Source of the DNA: Natrialba swarupiae
GTDB taxonomy: Archaea > Halobacteriota > Halobacteria > Halobacteriales > Natrialbaceae
NCBI RefSeq assembly: GCF_008245225.1
Contig: NZ_VTAW01000006.1
Coordinates: forward strand, 1-64,000
Direction of reading: 5' to 3'
Length of the DNA: 64,000 bases
Made by a program: the position numbers and the translations under genes. Below are positions 53,264-62,907 of the stretch, in pieces. The notes beneath the pieces are model-generated. The model saw only the letters and a list, made by a program, of their open reading frames with translations. It searched no databases and had not been told where the DNA came from. Every line of letters starts with the position of its first letter. Position 1 is the stretch's first letter.

Positions 53264-54294
53264 GCGACGAACACCGAACCGATCGCGGCGGCTGGCCGGA
53301 ACGCGTCGTCGATCAGTACGACCGAATCCGTGCCGCGCGCCGCCGTCGAGCCGTCGGGGTGGTGATGCTCGTCGGCGTTGTCGGCTTCCTGTTCGTACAG
53401 GCGCTTTCCGCCGTCGGCATGTTCGGCGAGGAGTTCAACCTCTCGTTTTTCGCCGAGTCGTTACGGGATTTCTTCCCGCTCACGCTGTATTTCGGCGTCA
53501 TCCCGTTTCTGGACGTCGCACAGTACTTGGCGTTCATCTCGGAGCGACAGCTTTTGTTCGATCCCGACGTCGGCCGTCTCCTCCTCACCGACCCGGTCGC
53601 GTTCTTCGTCGACGAACTGGGCGTGTTCTCGGTGTTCGGACAGGCCGGAATCACCCTCGCGATGGGGCTCGCGGGAACCATACTCGGCTTCCCGCTCGCG
53701 TTGCTGTTCGGCATTTTGGGATCCGAGCGCGTGACGCCGTTCCCGCTCAACTTCGTCTTCCGCGGGACGATGTCGGCGATCCGGTCGATTCCGGCGCTCG
53801 TCTGGGCGCTGATCCTGATCCCCTTGGCAGGGCTCGGTCCCGCCGCCGCGACGCTCGCGATCGCGATCGACACGATCGGCAACCTCGGCCGGCTCTTTAC
53901 TGACGAACTCGAGGAGATTTCCGACGGGCCGATCGAGGCGATGGAGACGACGGGCGCGAACCGCCCGCAGACGATCACGTTCGGCATGTTGAGCCAGGTG
54001 ACGACGCCCTACATCGCCTGGACGCTCTACATCTTCGAGATCAACGTCCGGATCGCGGTCTCGCTCGGTGTCATCGGCGCCGGCGGCCTCGGCCAGATCC
54101 TCGACGTCCAGCAGGGGTTGTTCCAGTTCACCAACGCGATGGCGACGCTGCTCTGTATCTTCCTGTTGATCATCACCGTCGAGTTATTCAGCCAGCGGAC
54201 GCGAGCACGGCTCCGGGCGGACGAGGAGCCGATGGGGCTTCGAGAGCTGATCGTCGGCCTGCCGCGGCGGCTTGTCGAGTCGCTCTCGAAGTAA
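53260..54294 (+). CDS. PhnE-like permease, second system
   Basis: 344 residues, larger than the other two PhnE proteins, with an N-terminal polar part and an extra helix (residues about 32-52). Six further helices; EAA-like loop ETTGANRPQTITFGMLSQVTTP and NVRIAVSLGVIGAGGLGQ. Starts at GTG. Only one permease is encoded, so a homodimer is expected. Confidence 0.85.
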   Translation: MSDEHRTDRGGWPERVVDQYDRIRAARRRRAVGVVMLVGVVGFLFVQALSAVGMFGEEFNLSFFAESLRDFFPLTLYFGVIPFLDVAQYLAFISERQLLFDPDVGRLLLTDPVAFFVDELGVFSVFGQAGITLAMGLAGTILGFPLALLFGILGSERVTPFPLNFVFRGTMSAIRSIPALVWALILIPLAGLGPAAATLAIAIDTIGNLGRLFTDELEEISDGPIEAMETTGANRPQTITFGMLSQVTTPYIAWTLYIFEINVRIAVSLGVIGAGGLGQILDVQQGLFQFTNAMATLLCIFLLIITVELFSQRTRARLRADEEPMGLRELIVGLPRRLVESLSK

Positions 54295-54361
54295 CGCCCG
54301 CCGTTTCGATTCGCTTTCACCGTTTCGAGGATGATCGACCGCGACTCGGTTTCCCCGTTTC

Positions 54362-54454
54362 GAGGATCACCGACCGGTCGAGTTCTTCGGGCTCTATTGG
54401 CACTTCGTCGACATCGTCTGGGTCATCCTCTTCCCGCTGTTCTACCTGATGTAG
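54362..54454 (+). pseudogene. Remnant of cytochrome c oxidase subunit III C-terminus
   Basis: The frame ending at the TAG 54452-54454 reads [20 protein letters not shown] plus PLFYLM, the unmistakable last helix of heme-copper oxidase subunit III (YWHFVDxVW motif). In-frame stop at 54332-54334, no start and no other subunit sequence precede it, so only about 27 codons of homology remain. It sits directly after the PhnE-like permease. Just upstream, CCGTTTCGAGGAT occurs twice, 36 bp apart, possibly left by the rearrangement that truncated it. Confidence 0.7.
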
Positions 54455-54521
54455 CGTCACCCGACTCCCGATTGCTTCGTGATCGCTTCTATCGTCCTGT
54501 CGACCGATCACTACTTGCGGG

Positions 54522-55523
54522 TTATCGGACCGGTTTCGCCGCCCCGACCGAGGGTGAGTCGACGATCAGCGGCGGTTCCGAGAGCAGCGGCGAGTCCTCG
54601 AGTGCGTCTTCGGTGATGCCGAGGAGTGTCCGCCGAAACGTCGGCCCCGCTTCGGCCAGCTCGTAGGCCTCCGATCGACCTGCCTCGCCCGCGACCGAAA
54701 CCAGCCAGACCGACGTCCCGTCCTCGTCGATTTCGAGGAGACAATACACCTGTGGATACGACGCGAGCGCGGGGGCGATGAGCTGTCTCGTCTCGCCGTG
54801 ACGGACCACCGCCGGGAGGTGGTGGTGTCCGGAGAGCACCAGCTCAACGTCGTGTTTCTCGAGGACCGACCGGAGCCGCTCCCGTCGACGCATGGTGAAC
54901 GTCCGCCAGGGGTGGCTCTGGCACAGCGGGTCGTTCACGATCGGCATCAGGTTGTGATGACAGCAGACGATCGGGGCCGTTGTCCCCTCGAGTTCCTCGT
55001 CGAGCCACGCGATCTGGTCGCTCGAGACGAGCCCTCGGTGTGTCTCCGTGTACGCGCCGTCGGGTCCCGACGCGCTGTCCAGTACGAAGAGGTCGATTTC
55101 GTCCATTTCGTAGCGCCCCGGCAACGACCCAGAGGCGTACCGATCGGCGAACGCAGACGCCGACGGACAGTCGTGTTCGTCCTGGCGTTTCTGGAGGTCG
55201 TGATTGCCGGGGGTCGCCACGAACGGCCGCTCGAGTTCCTCGAGCAAGACGTCGACGCGGTCGTAGTTCCAGAGCTCTCCGTCTTTCGTGAGATCTCCGG
55301 GAAACACGACGAGGTCGACGTCCCGTTCGTTACAGTCGTCGATCGCGGTCCGGAGGCGCTGTTCGGTGCGGTGGAACACCCGGTAGGTCTCCCGTGATCG
55401 GGTCGCGACGTGTGGATCGCCGAGGACCGCGAGTCTGGTCCGACGGTCGGCCCGCGGCCGGGAAAACTGGGCGAGCAACAATCGATCGCCGACGGCGGAA
55501 AGGCCACACTCAGTAGCGTCCAT
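54522..55523 (-). CDS. Cytoplasmic calcineurin-like metallophosphoesterase
   Basis: 333 residues. Full set of metal ligands: [32 protein letters not shown], the pattern of class III phosphodiesterases (CpdA-like). Possible substrates are cyclic nucleotides or phosphodiesters. Residues 200-333 extend beyond the usual domain. ATG at 55523 was chosen; the GTG at 55529 is possible. Near the phosphorus island but not in an obvious operon. Confidence 0.8.
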   Translation of the reverse strand: MDATECGLSAVGDRLLLAQFSRPRADRRTRLAVLGDPHVATRSRETYRVFHRTEQRLRTAIDDCNERDVDLVVFPGDLTKDGELWNYDRVDVLLEELERPFVATPGNHDLQKRQDEHDCPSASAFADRYASGSLPGRYEMDEIDLFVLDSASGPDGAYTETHRGLVSSDQIAWLDEELEGTTAPIVCCHHNLMPIVNDPLCQSHPWRTFTMRRRERLRSVLEKHDVELVLSGHHHLPAVVRHGETRQLIAPALASYPQVYCLLEIDEDGTSVWLVSVAGEAGRSEAYELAEAGPTFRRTLLGITEDALEDSPLLSEPPLIVDSPSVGAAKPVR

Positions 55524-55710
55524 CGTCACCCGTCTCGAGTCTTCGTCCTCGGTTGCGACCGGCTGTTCGAACGGGCCGGAGCCGTTCCGGGTACAACTCC
55601 CAACTACGTCCCATGTCGAATGCTATTGCTCTCGGGAAGAACTAGGTTTATATTGGGTCTCCATGTGGATTGATAGACCCTCCCCGCTGGTGGATCGTCT
55701 CCGGGTAACG

Positions 55711-55780
55711 ATGGAGCAGTCGGATCCGCTACGGGCGACAACGGTGCGGTCGGATCCGCTACGGGCGACAATGGAGCGGG
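55711..55780. repeat. 30-bp tandem repeat, about 2.3 copies
   Basis: Positions 55711-55740 and 55741-55770 are near-identical; the 20-base core CGGATCCGCTACGGGCGACA is repeated exactly, and a third partial copy follows. On the minus strand an open frame reads PLSPVADPTA twice, so it could be a short coding repeat, but no good start or promoter supports a gene. Nothing else was recognised in 55524-55930. Confidence 0.65.
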
Positions 55781-55930
55781 TACCTCGTCTCTGGAGGTCT
55801 CGGTGTCGCTCTCGAGTCGGTGACGTCGTGGTGTGTGACCGTGATTTTCGCTCATTCCGTCTGCTTTCGAAGGTGTCACGAGGGGAGATTGTGGCCGGTC
55901 ACACGTCACGAAGGAGAGGCGGCCAACCGA

Positions 55931-56692
55931 TCATCTCACGATAGCGAGGCGACGGTCGACCTGTGATCGGGTGCGTTCGATTCGATCGCCGAGTTCCGCG
56001 ATCGATCCGAGAACGGGGTGTGGGCTCGAGCGCTCGTCGTACAGATATCGCTCGAACGTCCCGATTTCCATGATTGTCAGTCCTTGCCGCCGTCGGATCT
56101 GTCGCTGCCGTTTCGCGGCGAGTTCGTCACACCGATTCCGTAACTCGTCCAGTCGTTCCCTGGTGAGTCTGAGCGCGTTGAACTCGAGGCAGTCGATCGG
56201 CTGTGCGCGGACGGCGTCCAGTTCGTCGGCGACGTTTTCGACCTCCCGTTCGATCTCGCCGATTGCCGTCGACTCCGTGTCGATGGCGTCGAGGATACGC
56301 TCGCGGCTCTCGATCGCTTGCTCGGCCGCCTCGCGGAGCGAACGCTTCAACTGAGCGTGTAACGACGTGTGTTGGGCGACAGCGACCGCGAGTTCGGGGC
56401 CCAACTCTTCGGCCATACTCTCGAGTGGCGTCTCGTCGTACTCGTCGCCGTAGTGCGGGCTACTCATAACCGTCTCCGTGTACGCGTTCCGGACCGTCTG
56501 AAGACCGCTCGCTCGCGTTCCACACTGTAACGGTTGCCGACCGGCTATCTGGGGCTGGCTCGCCTCGAGTTCGCCGAGGCGCCTGTGAAACCGCTCGAAC
56601 GCCCGTTTTTCGTCGGCCAGCACCCGCCGCTCCCGCCGGGCCGTCTTTCTCGCCTCCTCGAGTACCGTCGTCGTTGGGGTAGCGCTGGACAC
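55931..56692 (-). CDS. Coiled-coil hypothetical protein (possibly DUF7260)
   Basis: 253 residues, almost entirely helical with heptad-rich stretches (residues about 8-48, 105-200), typical of a soluble coiled coil. I recall a haloarchaeal family, DUF7260, of this size and layout (TVRNAYTETVMSSPHY, EEYDETPLESMAEELG, LTIMEIGTFERYLYDE), but cannot confirm. No signal peptide or catalytic motif. It stands alone. Confidence 0.6.
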   Translation of the reverse strand: MSSATPTTTVLEEARKTARRERRVLADEKRAFERFHRRLGELEASQPQIAGRQPLQCGTRASGLQTVRNAYTETVMSSPHYGDEYDETPLESMAEELGPELAVAVAQHTSLHAQLKRSLREAAEQAIESRERILDAIDTESTAIGEIEREVENVADELDAVRAQPIDCLEFNALRLTRERLDELRNRCDELAAKRQRQIRRRQGLTIMEIGTFERYLYDERSSPHPVLGSIAELGDRIERTRSQVDRRLAIVR

Positions 56693-56925
56693 GCGTAGAT
56701 GCTCCTCACTGCGTTGCTTTGAACGTGTATAATAGCCGACTATACGACTACGTTCGCCACGAGCCGAAGGGAGAACTATAGCGATCCACGACCGTTCGGC
56801 GTCGTTGCCCGACTCCGGCCACCTCTCGGAGATTTCACCCTCCCAACAGTTCCCGACGACTACGAAACGATTAGAACCACTCGAGAGGTCTCAATAGCCC
56901 AACTAGCAGTGGCTTTGTAGGCCGG

Positions 56926-56949
56926 GGAACAGTTCCTGATACGGTATCA
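56926..56949 (+). promoter_or_regulatory. Two adjacent palindromes before the DUF7511 gene
   Basis: GGAACAGTTCC (56926-56936) and TGATACGGTATCA (56937-56949) are perfect odd palindromes lying side by side 17-40 nt before the ATG. They may bind a dimeric repressor. The 273-nt spacer otherwise holds nothing recognised. Confidence 0.4.
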
Positions 56950-56965
56950 TCGACCCCGATTCCAC

Positions 56966-57193
56966 ATGAGTGATCCAGCAAGCGGCTACGACGACCGAAG
57001 CGTTCGGGAGCGACTGGAGACTGCGGCGGAGTACTCTCGGCCATCGATCGACCTCGAGGCGATCGTCGTTCGGTACGAGAGTCGCCCGGACCAGTGTACG
57101 GTCGTTCCACAGGAGTGTCCCGAGGAGAAACGGTTGACCACCTGGCTGTCGGCCGATCTGAGATCGTTCGTCGAACTCGACGAAGTTCGCTAA
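56966..57193 (+). CDS. DUF7511 family protein
   Basis: 75 residues. Small haloarchaeal protein with VVRYESRPDQCTVVPQ and RLTTWLSADLRSFVELDEVR, matching the DUF7511 pattern as recalled. No known function; acidic and cytoplasmic. Just two palindromes separate it from the spacer. Converges with uvrB. Confidence 0.7.
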   Translation: MSDPASGYDDRSVRERLETAAEYSRPSIDLEAIVVRYESRPDQCTVVPQECPEEKRLTTWLSADLRSFVELDEVR

Positions 57194-57276
57194 CGGACAC
57201 GACACGAGCCGAGAGACGTTTTCCAGACGAAATCCGTCCGCGAGATCCCGACCGGTCGACGGTCCGTGATCGTCGG

Positions 57277-59334
57277 TTAGAACTCTTCGGTCGGCGGGGC
57301 GATCCCCTCGTCGTCGTCGCTTTCGAGGTCGAACTCTTCGCGGACCTCCCGGATGCGGTCTCTGATGTCCGCGGCGAGTTCGAACTCGAGGTTGCTCGCG
57401 GCTTCCTCCATCCGCTCTTCTAAGTCGGCGACGTAGCGGGCGGCCTCCTCTTCGTCCGCGAGCTCTCGCCCGGAGACGCTCGAGGTGTCGGTCTTCGAGC
57501 CGGGGAGGTTCGTCTCGCCGACTTCTTTCTCGATCGTCGTCGGCTCGTAGCCGTGTTCTTCGTTGTACTCCCGCTGGATCTGGCGACGGCGTTGAGTTTC
57601 CTCGATCGCCGACTCCATCGCGCTCGAGGGGTCGTCGGCGTACAGCACCACCTCGCCGTTGACGTTGCGGGCGGCCCGGCCCATCGTCTGGACGAGCGTC
57701 GTCTCGCTTCGCAGAAAGCCCTCCTGGTCGGCGTCGAGGATGGCGACCAGCGAGACCTCGGGGATGTCGAGTCCCTCCCGTAGGAGGTTGATGCCGACGA
57801 GGACATCGATCTCGCCCAATCGGAGCGAGCGGATGATCTCGTGGCGCTCTAACGTGTCGGTCTCGTCGTGCATGTACTCGACGTCGACGCCCGACTCCTC
57901 GAGATACTCCGTGAGATCCTCGGCCATCCGTTTCGTAAGCGTCGTGACGAGGGTTCGCTCGTCGCGGTCGATCCGTTCGTCGATCCGCTCGAGCAGGTCG
58001 TCGATCTGGCCGGTCGCCGGCGAGACCTCGACCGCGGGGTCGACCAGATGGGTCGGGCGGACGATCTGTTCGACGATCCGCCCCGATTGCTCGCGCTCGT
58101 AGTCGCTTGGGGTCGCCGAGACGTACAGCAACTGGTTGGTCTTCTCCCCGAACTCCTCGAAGGTGAGCGGGCGGTTGTCGTAGGCCGTCGGCAATCGAAA
58201 GCCGTTCTCGACGAGCGAATCCTTGCGGGACTTGTCGCCGGCGTACTGCCCGCGAACCTGCGGAAGGGTGACGTGGGATTCGTCGACGACGGTCAGGAAG
58301 TCCTCGGGGAAGTAATCGAGCAAGGTGTAGGGGGCCTCGCCGGAGTCGCGATCCGAGAGATAGACCGAGTAGTTCTCGATCCCCGAACAGTAGCCGGTCT
58401 CGGCCATCATCTCGAGGTCGAACGTCGTCCGCTCCTCGATGCGCTGGGCAGCGATCAGGTCGCCCTGGCGCTCGAAGTAGGAGATGCGTGAGTCCAGATC
58501 CTCGCGAATCTCGTCCATCGCACGCTCGAGTTTCGACTCCGGAATGGAGTAGTGCTCGGCGGGGTGGACGAGCACCGCGCGCTGTTCGCCTTTGGCTTCT
58601 CCCTCGAGCGGGTCGACTTTGATCATACGGTCGATCTCGTCGCCCCAGAGTTCGACGCGGACGGCGTAGCGGCCGTACATCGGGAAGATCTCGATCGTAT
58701 CTCCTCGAACGCGGAACGTCCCCTGCGTGAAGTCGACGTCGTTTCGCTCGTAGTTCAGGTCGACGAGTCGTTTCAACAACTCGTCGCGGCCGACCGCCTC
58801 GCCGACCTCGAGGCGCATCGACATGTCGACGTAGTTTCGCGGGTCACCGAGGCCGTAGATCGCCGAAACGGAGGCGACGACGATGACGTCCTCGCGCGTG
58901 AGTAGGGAGCGCGTCGCGGAGTGGCGCAGGCGGTCGATTTCGTCGTTGATCGAGGCGTCCTTGTCGATGTAGGTGTCGGTCTGTTCAACGTACGCCTCTG
59001 GCTGGTAGTAGTCGTAGTAGGAGACGAAGTACTCGACGGCGTTGTCGGGAAACAGCGACCGGAACTCCTCGTATAGCTGGGCGGCGAGGGTCTTGTTGTG
59101 AGCGATGACAAGCGTCGGCTTCTGGACCTCCTCGATCACCCACGAGACGGTGTTGGTCTTTCCCGATCCGGTGACGCCGAGGAGGGTCTGTTCGCCCCGT
59201 CCCGACCGGAAGCCGTCCGCGAGCTCCTCGATCGCTTCCGGCTGATCGCCGGCCGGGTCGAAGGGGGCGTCGACCTCGAACGGACGGTCGACGTCGGGTC
59301 GGTCCGGCTGCAGCGGGCCTCGAGTGTCGCTCAT
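57277..59334 (-). CDS. uvrB: Excinuclease ABC subunit B
   Basis: 685 residues, full length. Helicase-like damage-verification subunit of UvrABC nucleotide-excision repair: Walker A GVTGSGKT near residue 53, the beta-hairpin [15 protein letters not shown]-type DESHVTLPQ, motif IV-VI regions ([34 protein letters not shown]), and a C-terminal UVR domain ([19 protein letters not shown]) that binds UvrC. Like other bacterial-type uvr genes in haloarchaea it was probably acquired from bacteria. Alone here; uvrA and uvrC not in the window. Confidence 0.97.
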   Translation of the reverse strand: MSDTRGPLQPDRPDVDRPFEVDAPFDPAGDQPEAIEELADGFRSGRGEQTLLGVTGSGKTNTVSWVIEEVQKPTLVIAHNKTLAAQLYEEFRSLFPDNAVEYFVSYYDYYQPEAYVEQTDTYIDKDASINDEIDRLRHSATRSLLTREDVIVVASVSAIYGLGDPRNYVDMSMRLEVGEAVGRDELLKRLVDLNYERNDVDFTQGTFRVRGDTIEIFPMYGRYAVRVELWGDEIDRMIKVDPLEGEAKGEQRAVLVHPAEHYSIPESKLERAMDEIREDLDSRISYFERQGDLIAAQRIEERTTFDLEMMAETGYCSGIENYSVYLSDRDSGEAPYTLLDYFPEDFLTVVDESHVTLPQVRGQYAGDKSRKDSLVENGFRLPTAYDNRPLTFEEFGEKTNQLLYVSATPSDYEREQSGRIVEQIVRPTHLVDPAVEVSPATGQIDDLLERIDERIDRDERTLVTTLTKRMAEDLTEYLEESGVDVEYMHDETDTLERHEIIRSLRLGEIDVLVGINLLREGLDIPEVSLVAILDADQEGFLRSETTLVQTMGRAARNVNGEVVLYADDPSSAMESAIEETQRRRQIQREYNEEHGYEPTTIEKEVGETNLPGSKTDTSSVSGRELADEEEAARYVADLEERMEEAASNLEFELAADIRDRIREVREEFDLESDDDEGIAPPTEEF

Positions 59335-59391
59335 TACCGGCCCCAGGGGTTCGAGCCACTTTACCCGCTCGCATCGGGGCGTCGATCGTCG

Positions 59392-60162
59392 TCAGTCGCC
59401 TGCGCCGAATTCGCCGTCGACCGTGGGCAGGACGGTGAACGAACGGTCCTCGAACTCCTCGGGTGGCTCGAGGTAGCCGATCGCGTACGCGGTGTAGGCC
59501 GTCTGGGGGTCGACGTCGACGTCGAAGGAGGCGACGACGGTCTCCGGATCACCAGCGGGTGTGATCGACAGTTCGTAACTGCCTGCAGGGACCGCGAGGT
59601 AGTTGGTCGACTCCTCGAAGGCGAGGTTCTCGACCACGGCCTCTCCATCGGCGAGGACGTCGACCGCCGGCGCGTCGGGCGAGAAGTGTGCGACTCGGAC
59701 CAGAGCCGATCCGGCGTCGACGAGGATCTCCGGGCGGAACGTGTCCGCGCCGAGTTCCCCGATAGCGGCGACGGTGTAGAACGCGCTTCCGAACTCGACG
59801 TCCCCGTCGAAGACGACCGCCTGCGGATCGCCCGCTGCGGTGATCGTGACCGTGTACTCGCCGGGTGCGATCTCGAGGTACGGTGACACGTCGGCGTACG
59901 CGAACGCCGAGAGTACTCGGTCGCCGTCGATGTAAACGTCGACCGCCGGCGCGTCCGGTGCGAAGTGAGCGACGCGGACCGCGGCCTCGGGAACCACCGG
60001 TTCGTCCGCATCGTCCGGTTTGTCGTCCGTGTACTTGTCGTCTTTTGCCTTCGTTCGCTCGTCGTCTTCGTGTTCTCCCACCGCGAGTACGGTCCCGCTG
60101 GCTGCGGTGAGCCCACCGGCGGCGCCGACGGCCTTCAGTGCCGAACGTCGTGATACTGGCAT
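59392..60162 (-). CDS. Tat-exported DUF4397 protein
   Basis: 256 residues. Twin-Arg signal (SRRSALKAVGAAGG), an Asp/Lys-rich linker, then two tandem DUF4397 beta domains: VRVAHFAPDAPAVDVYIDGD and VRVAHFSPDAPAVDVLADGE, each followed by YLEIAPGEYTVTI or YLAVPAGSYELSI. Probably a secreted or surface protein of unknown role. The two repeats are about 40% alike by eye, showing duplication. Confidence 0.85.
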   Translation of the reverse strand: MPVSRRSALKAVGAAGGLTAASGTVLAVGEHEDDERTKAKDDKYTDDKPDDADEPVVPEAAVRVAHFAPDAPAVDVYIDGDRVLSAFAYADVSPYLEIAPGEYTVTITAAGDPQAVVFDGDVEFGSAFYTVAAIGELGADTFRPEILVDAGSALVRVAHFSPDAPAVDVLADGEAVVENLAFEESTNYLAVPAGSYELSITPAGDPETVVASFDVDVDPQTAYTAYAIGYLEPPEEFEDRSFTVLPTVDGEFGAGD

Positions 60163-61330
60163 GATGCACTCGAGTCACAGGATCGCTCCAGCAAATAGGC
60201 CGTAGTTAGTAGCGATGAATTTCGGAGATTTCCCTGCTGCGACAGGGACCGTATGGTGGCTGTATCAGCCGTAATCTGCTCGTACAAGCGGGTGCAGTCT
60301 GTCCACTGTGGTCGGTCCCGGACGAGTAGAGACTGGTTGGTTAGTATCGATCCGCTATCCGACAACCATCTCGTGGATAGGGTCGTCCTGACCGTGGTTG
60401 TGGACGATCCACCGAAGCAGGCCTGGGACAACCCCGGACGGAGATCGTCGTCGTCGGACGTCTGCTCTGCTTACTACAAATCGTCGTGAACCTGTTCGGG
60501 TTCGCGGGCCATACGCGGGGCGTCCACGAACGGATGCAGACCTATTGGGCGGACAGTGGTGACGTTCGGGATCTGTGCCGCCGACTGGTGGGACCATACA
60601 CGACGGGACGCAGGCCCACTGGAACTGACTCACACCAGCCCATCTGAACACGGCACGTGACGCTCTCGAGGCGGACGCTCACCGCTACCTACATTGGAAC
60701 TCGCCGTCGAGCGCAGTTCCCCGATACCGTCGCGTTCGACTGATAGTGTTCTTGACAACTATTCTCGCCGTCGAACTCGAGAGTTGCAGACTCGTTGGAC
60801 CTGGCGCAATCGGCCGGCGTCTGCCGACCGGTTTCGTGCTCGATCCACGGGGATCGAATCATTATATATTTTCGATATATTATCCGAATAGTAATTATAC
60901 TGACTTATATACTTCCGTCGACCCGAACGAACGCACGGTGCAGGTCGCGTAGTTGAGTCTGTGCCAGAACCGATCTACTAACACAGATATTTCGATTTAC
61001 CCGGTGAGTTCGCGAAACAGATTCTGCTACCTATCAGGATAGTGTCGTGTTTGTGAATCGAACTGGAGAGAGAAATCATCGAGAAGATATAGTGTGTGAA
61101 TTTAACGAATGCGATGTTTCGTTAGATGCGAACGGATCTCGGCGTCTCGTCCTCGAGTACCGGTATACGACCACGGAATCGTTTTTCGCGTGACAGTTTA
61201 AATTACACTCATACATACGTAAATAGAGCCGTTCGTTCGAGGCGTCCACCGGAGACGTCGTGCAGTGGCGAACGGCTCCGAAGTCGCGAGTAGTAACGAA
61301 ACGCTATCGTTCCACATCACCGAACGACTC
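60163..61330. other. Long stretch without recognised gene
   Basis: About 1,170 nt. The left part (60163-60750) has several short frames (for example 60253-60489 plus, 60355-60651 minus) with no domain, promoter or consistent codon bias; one may be a remnant (LLRWIVHNHGQDDPIHEM on the minus strand). The right part (60840-61260) is AT-rich with TATATA-like runs and may hold promoters or a structured RNA. I see no clear RNA gene. Confidence 0.5.
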
Positions 61331-62095
61331 TCACGTGTGCTGAATGTTGAGTTCGATGACGTTTGCGATTCCGAGCACCGTCTCCGGCAGCTCGGTTTCG
61401 AACCGTTCGCCTTTCATCCGGTGGGTCGGCCCCGCGACACTGATCGATCCGATCACCGAATCGGTCCCATCGAGAATCGGAGCGGCGACGCTCCGTAACC
61501 CGTTCAACCGCTCCTCGTCGTCGTACGCGATCTTGCGTTCGCGAACGGTCTCGAGGTCCTCCTCGAGTCTCCCGCGATCCGTTATCGTGTTGTGGTTGAC
61601 GGCGGGAAGTTCGTGCTGGTCGATAATCGCCGCACGGCGATCGTCCGGAAGAAACGCGAGAATTGCCTTACCGAGCGCTGTACAGTGGATCGGCACCCGA
61701 TCCCCGATACAGGTGTCGATCCGAGCGGCCTCCGACCCGCGGCTTCGGTAGACGAACACGCCGCGACCGTGTTCCTCGGTCATCAGTGCCGAAATCTCGC
61801 CGGTCTTCTCCGCGAGGTGCTCGACCTCCGAGCGCCCGACCTCGTAGAGAGCGTGTTGATTGCGTGCCGTCTCACTGATCTGGAGGAACTTCAAACTCGT
61901 CCGATACGTTCCGTTTTCACGGACGACGTACTCCGCACGCTCGAGCGTGTCCAGGTGATTGTGGACGGTGCTTTTCGGTAACTCGACGTGTCTCGCCAGT
62001 TCGGAGACTCCCGCTCCGTCGAGTTCGTTCAACGCTTCCACGATGTCGAACGCTCGATCGACCGCCTGTATCCCGGGTGAGTCGCGTGTTGTCAT
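61331..62095 (-). CDS. IclR family transcriptional regulator
   Basis: 254 residues. N-terminal winged helix (IQAVDRAFDIVEALNELDGAG, SELARHVELPKSTVHNHLDTL; residues about 8-70), then the IclR effector-binding domain (HCTALGKAILAFLPDD, LRSVAAPILDGTDSVIGSISVAG). Such regulators sense small metabolites and control catabolic genes. It is next to and co-oriented with the nucleotidyltransferase and hydantoinase-like genes, so it may control them. ATG at 62095 chosen; nine upstream codons look non-coding. Confidence 0.9.
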   Translation of the reverse strand: MTTRDSPGIQAVDRAFDIVEALNELDGAGVSELARHVELPKSTVHNHLDTLERAEYVVRENGTYRTSLKFLQISETARNQHALYEVGRSEVEHLAEKTGEISALMTEEHGRGVFVYRSRGSEAARIDTCIGDRVPIHCTALGKAILAFLPDDRRAAIIDQHELPAVNHNTITDRGRLEEDLETVRERKIAYDDEERLNGLRSVAAPILDGTDSVIGSISVAGPTHRMKGERFETELPETVLGIANVIELNIQHT

Positions 62096-62313
62096 ACCAC
62101 AGTATACGGACCGAGGGTCCATAAGTGTTCAGTATCGTGGGACGTTACTCCGATTTGTCACTCCGTCAACTGCCGGGAGTCCACTTCTTCGGTGGTGGTA
62201 TCGTTGAATTGTGCCGAAAAACTGGGCGGTTGTTTTCCAAAAACCGAAACTGAACGCTCAAATCGAGTATTTTCGAACCGGGCGAAAACGAACTCGTTCG
62301 GGACTGTAGAACG

Positions 62314-62904
62314 TTACTCGCACTCGAGCGACGCGAGGTCGTCGACGGTATCGACGTCGACGTGGATTCCTGGATCCTCGACGGGAAGTCGTCGAACCGC
62401 GACGGTCTCGAACAGGGCTCGCCCGCCGGTATCTCCGGAGAGATCAGCCAAATCGTCGAAACAGCTGGCGTCGAACAACACCGGATTCCCCCGTCGGCCG
62501 TCGTACACCGGAACGACGGCGTCGACGTCGTCCTCGCGTGACGCCTCGACGATCCGCTGAACCGTTCGCGGATCGACGGTGGGCATATCACCGGGAAGGA
62601 AGACCGCGGCGTCGGCGTCGCGCTCGCGTGCTGCTATCGCGCCCGTGCGAACCGACGTGCTCTGTCCGCGCTCGTAGGCTGGATTGTGGACCGTCTCGTC
62701 GACGACGCTCGAGACGGCCTCGCGGACGGCGTCGGCCTCGTGGCCGACGACCGCGACGACGTGGTCGACGGCGTCGGGAAACGATCGCGCGGCACGGACC
62801 ACTATCGGCTCGTCGCGCTGGCAAACCGGGGCGAGCAGCTTGTTCCCGTCCTCGAACCGGGTTCCAAGTCCGGCCGCGAGCAGGACGCCGACGAGTTCGG
62901 ACAT
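62314..62904 (-). CDS. MobA-like nucleotidyltransferase
   Basis: 196 residues. NTP-transferase fold: GVLLAAGLGTRFEDGNKLLA (signature Gly loop), VVAVVGHEADAVREAV, MPTVDPRTVQRIV with the metal Asp in PGDMP, and RRGNPVLFDASCFDDL. Resembles MocA-type CTP/GTP:molybdopterin transferases, which finish the cofactor of molybdenum hydroxylases. Only three bases from the stop of the downstream hydantoinase-like gene start region, and no such enzyme is in the window. Alternative: a sugar nucleotidyltransferase. Confidence 0.75.
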   Translation of the reverse strand: MSELVGVLLAAGLGTRFEDGNKLLAPVCQRDEPIVVRAARSFPDAVDHVVAVVGHEADAVREAVSSVVDETVHNPAYERGQSTSVRTGAIAARERDADAAVFLPGDMPTVDPRTVQRIVEASREDDVDAVVPVYDGRRGNPVLFDASCFDDLADLSGDTGGRALFETVAVRRLPVEDPGIHVDVDTVDDLASLECE

Positions 62905-62907
62905 CGG

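Noticed and set aside
54331-54666. 111-codon plus-strand frame after the PhnE-like permease
   Set aside because: Different frame from the oxidase remnant and antisense to the metallophosphoesterase.
55604-55909. 101-codon minus-strand frame with PLSPVADPTA repeats
   Set aside because: No promoter or homology; listed as a tandem repeat instead of a gene.
60253-60651. Small opposing frames in the gene-poor stretch
   Set aside because: Neither has codon bias, promoter or recognisable family; kept as unexplained sequence.
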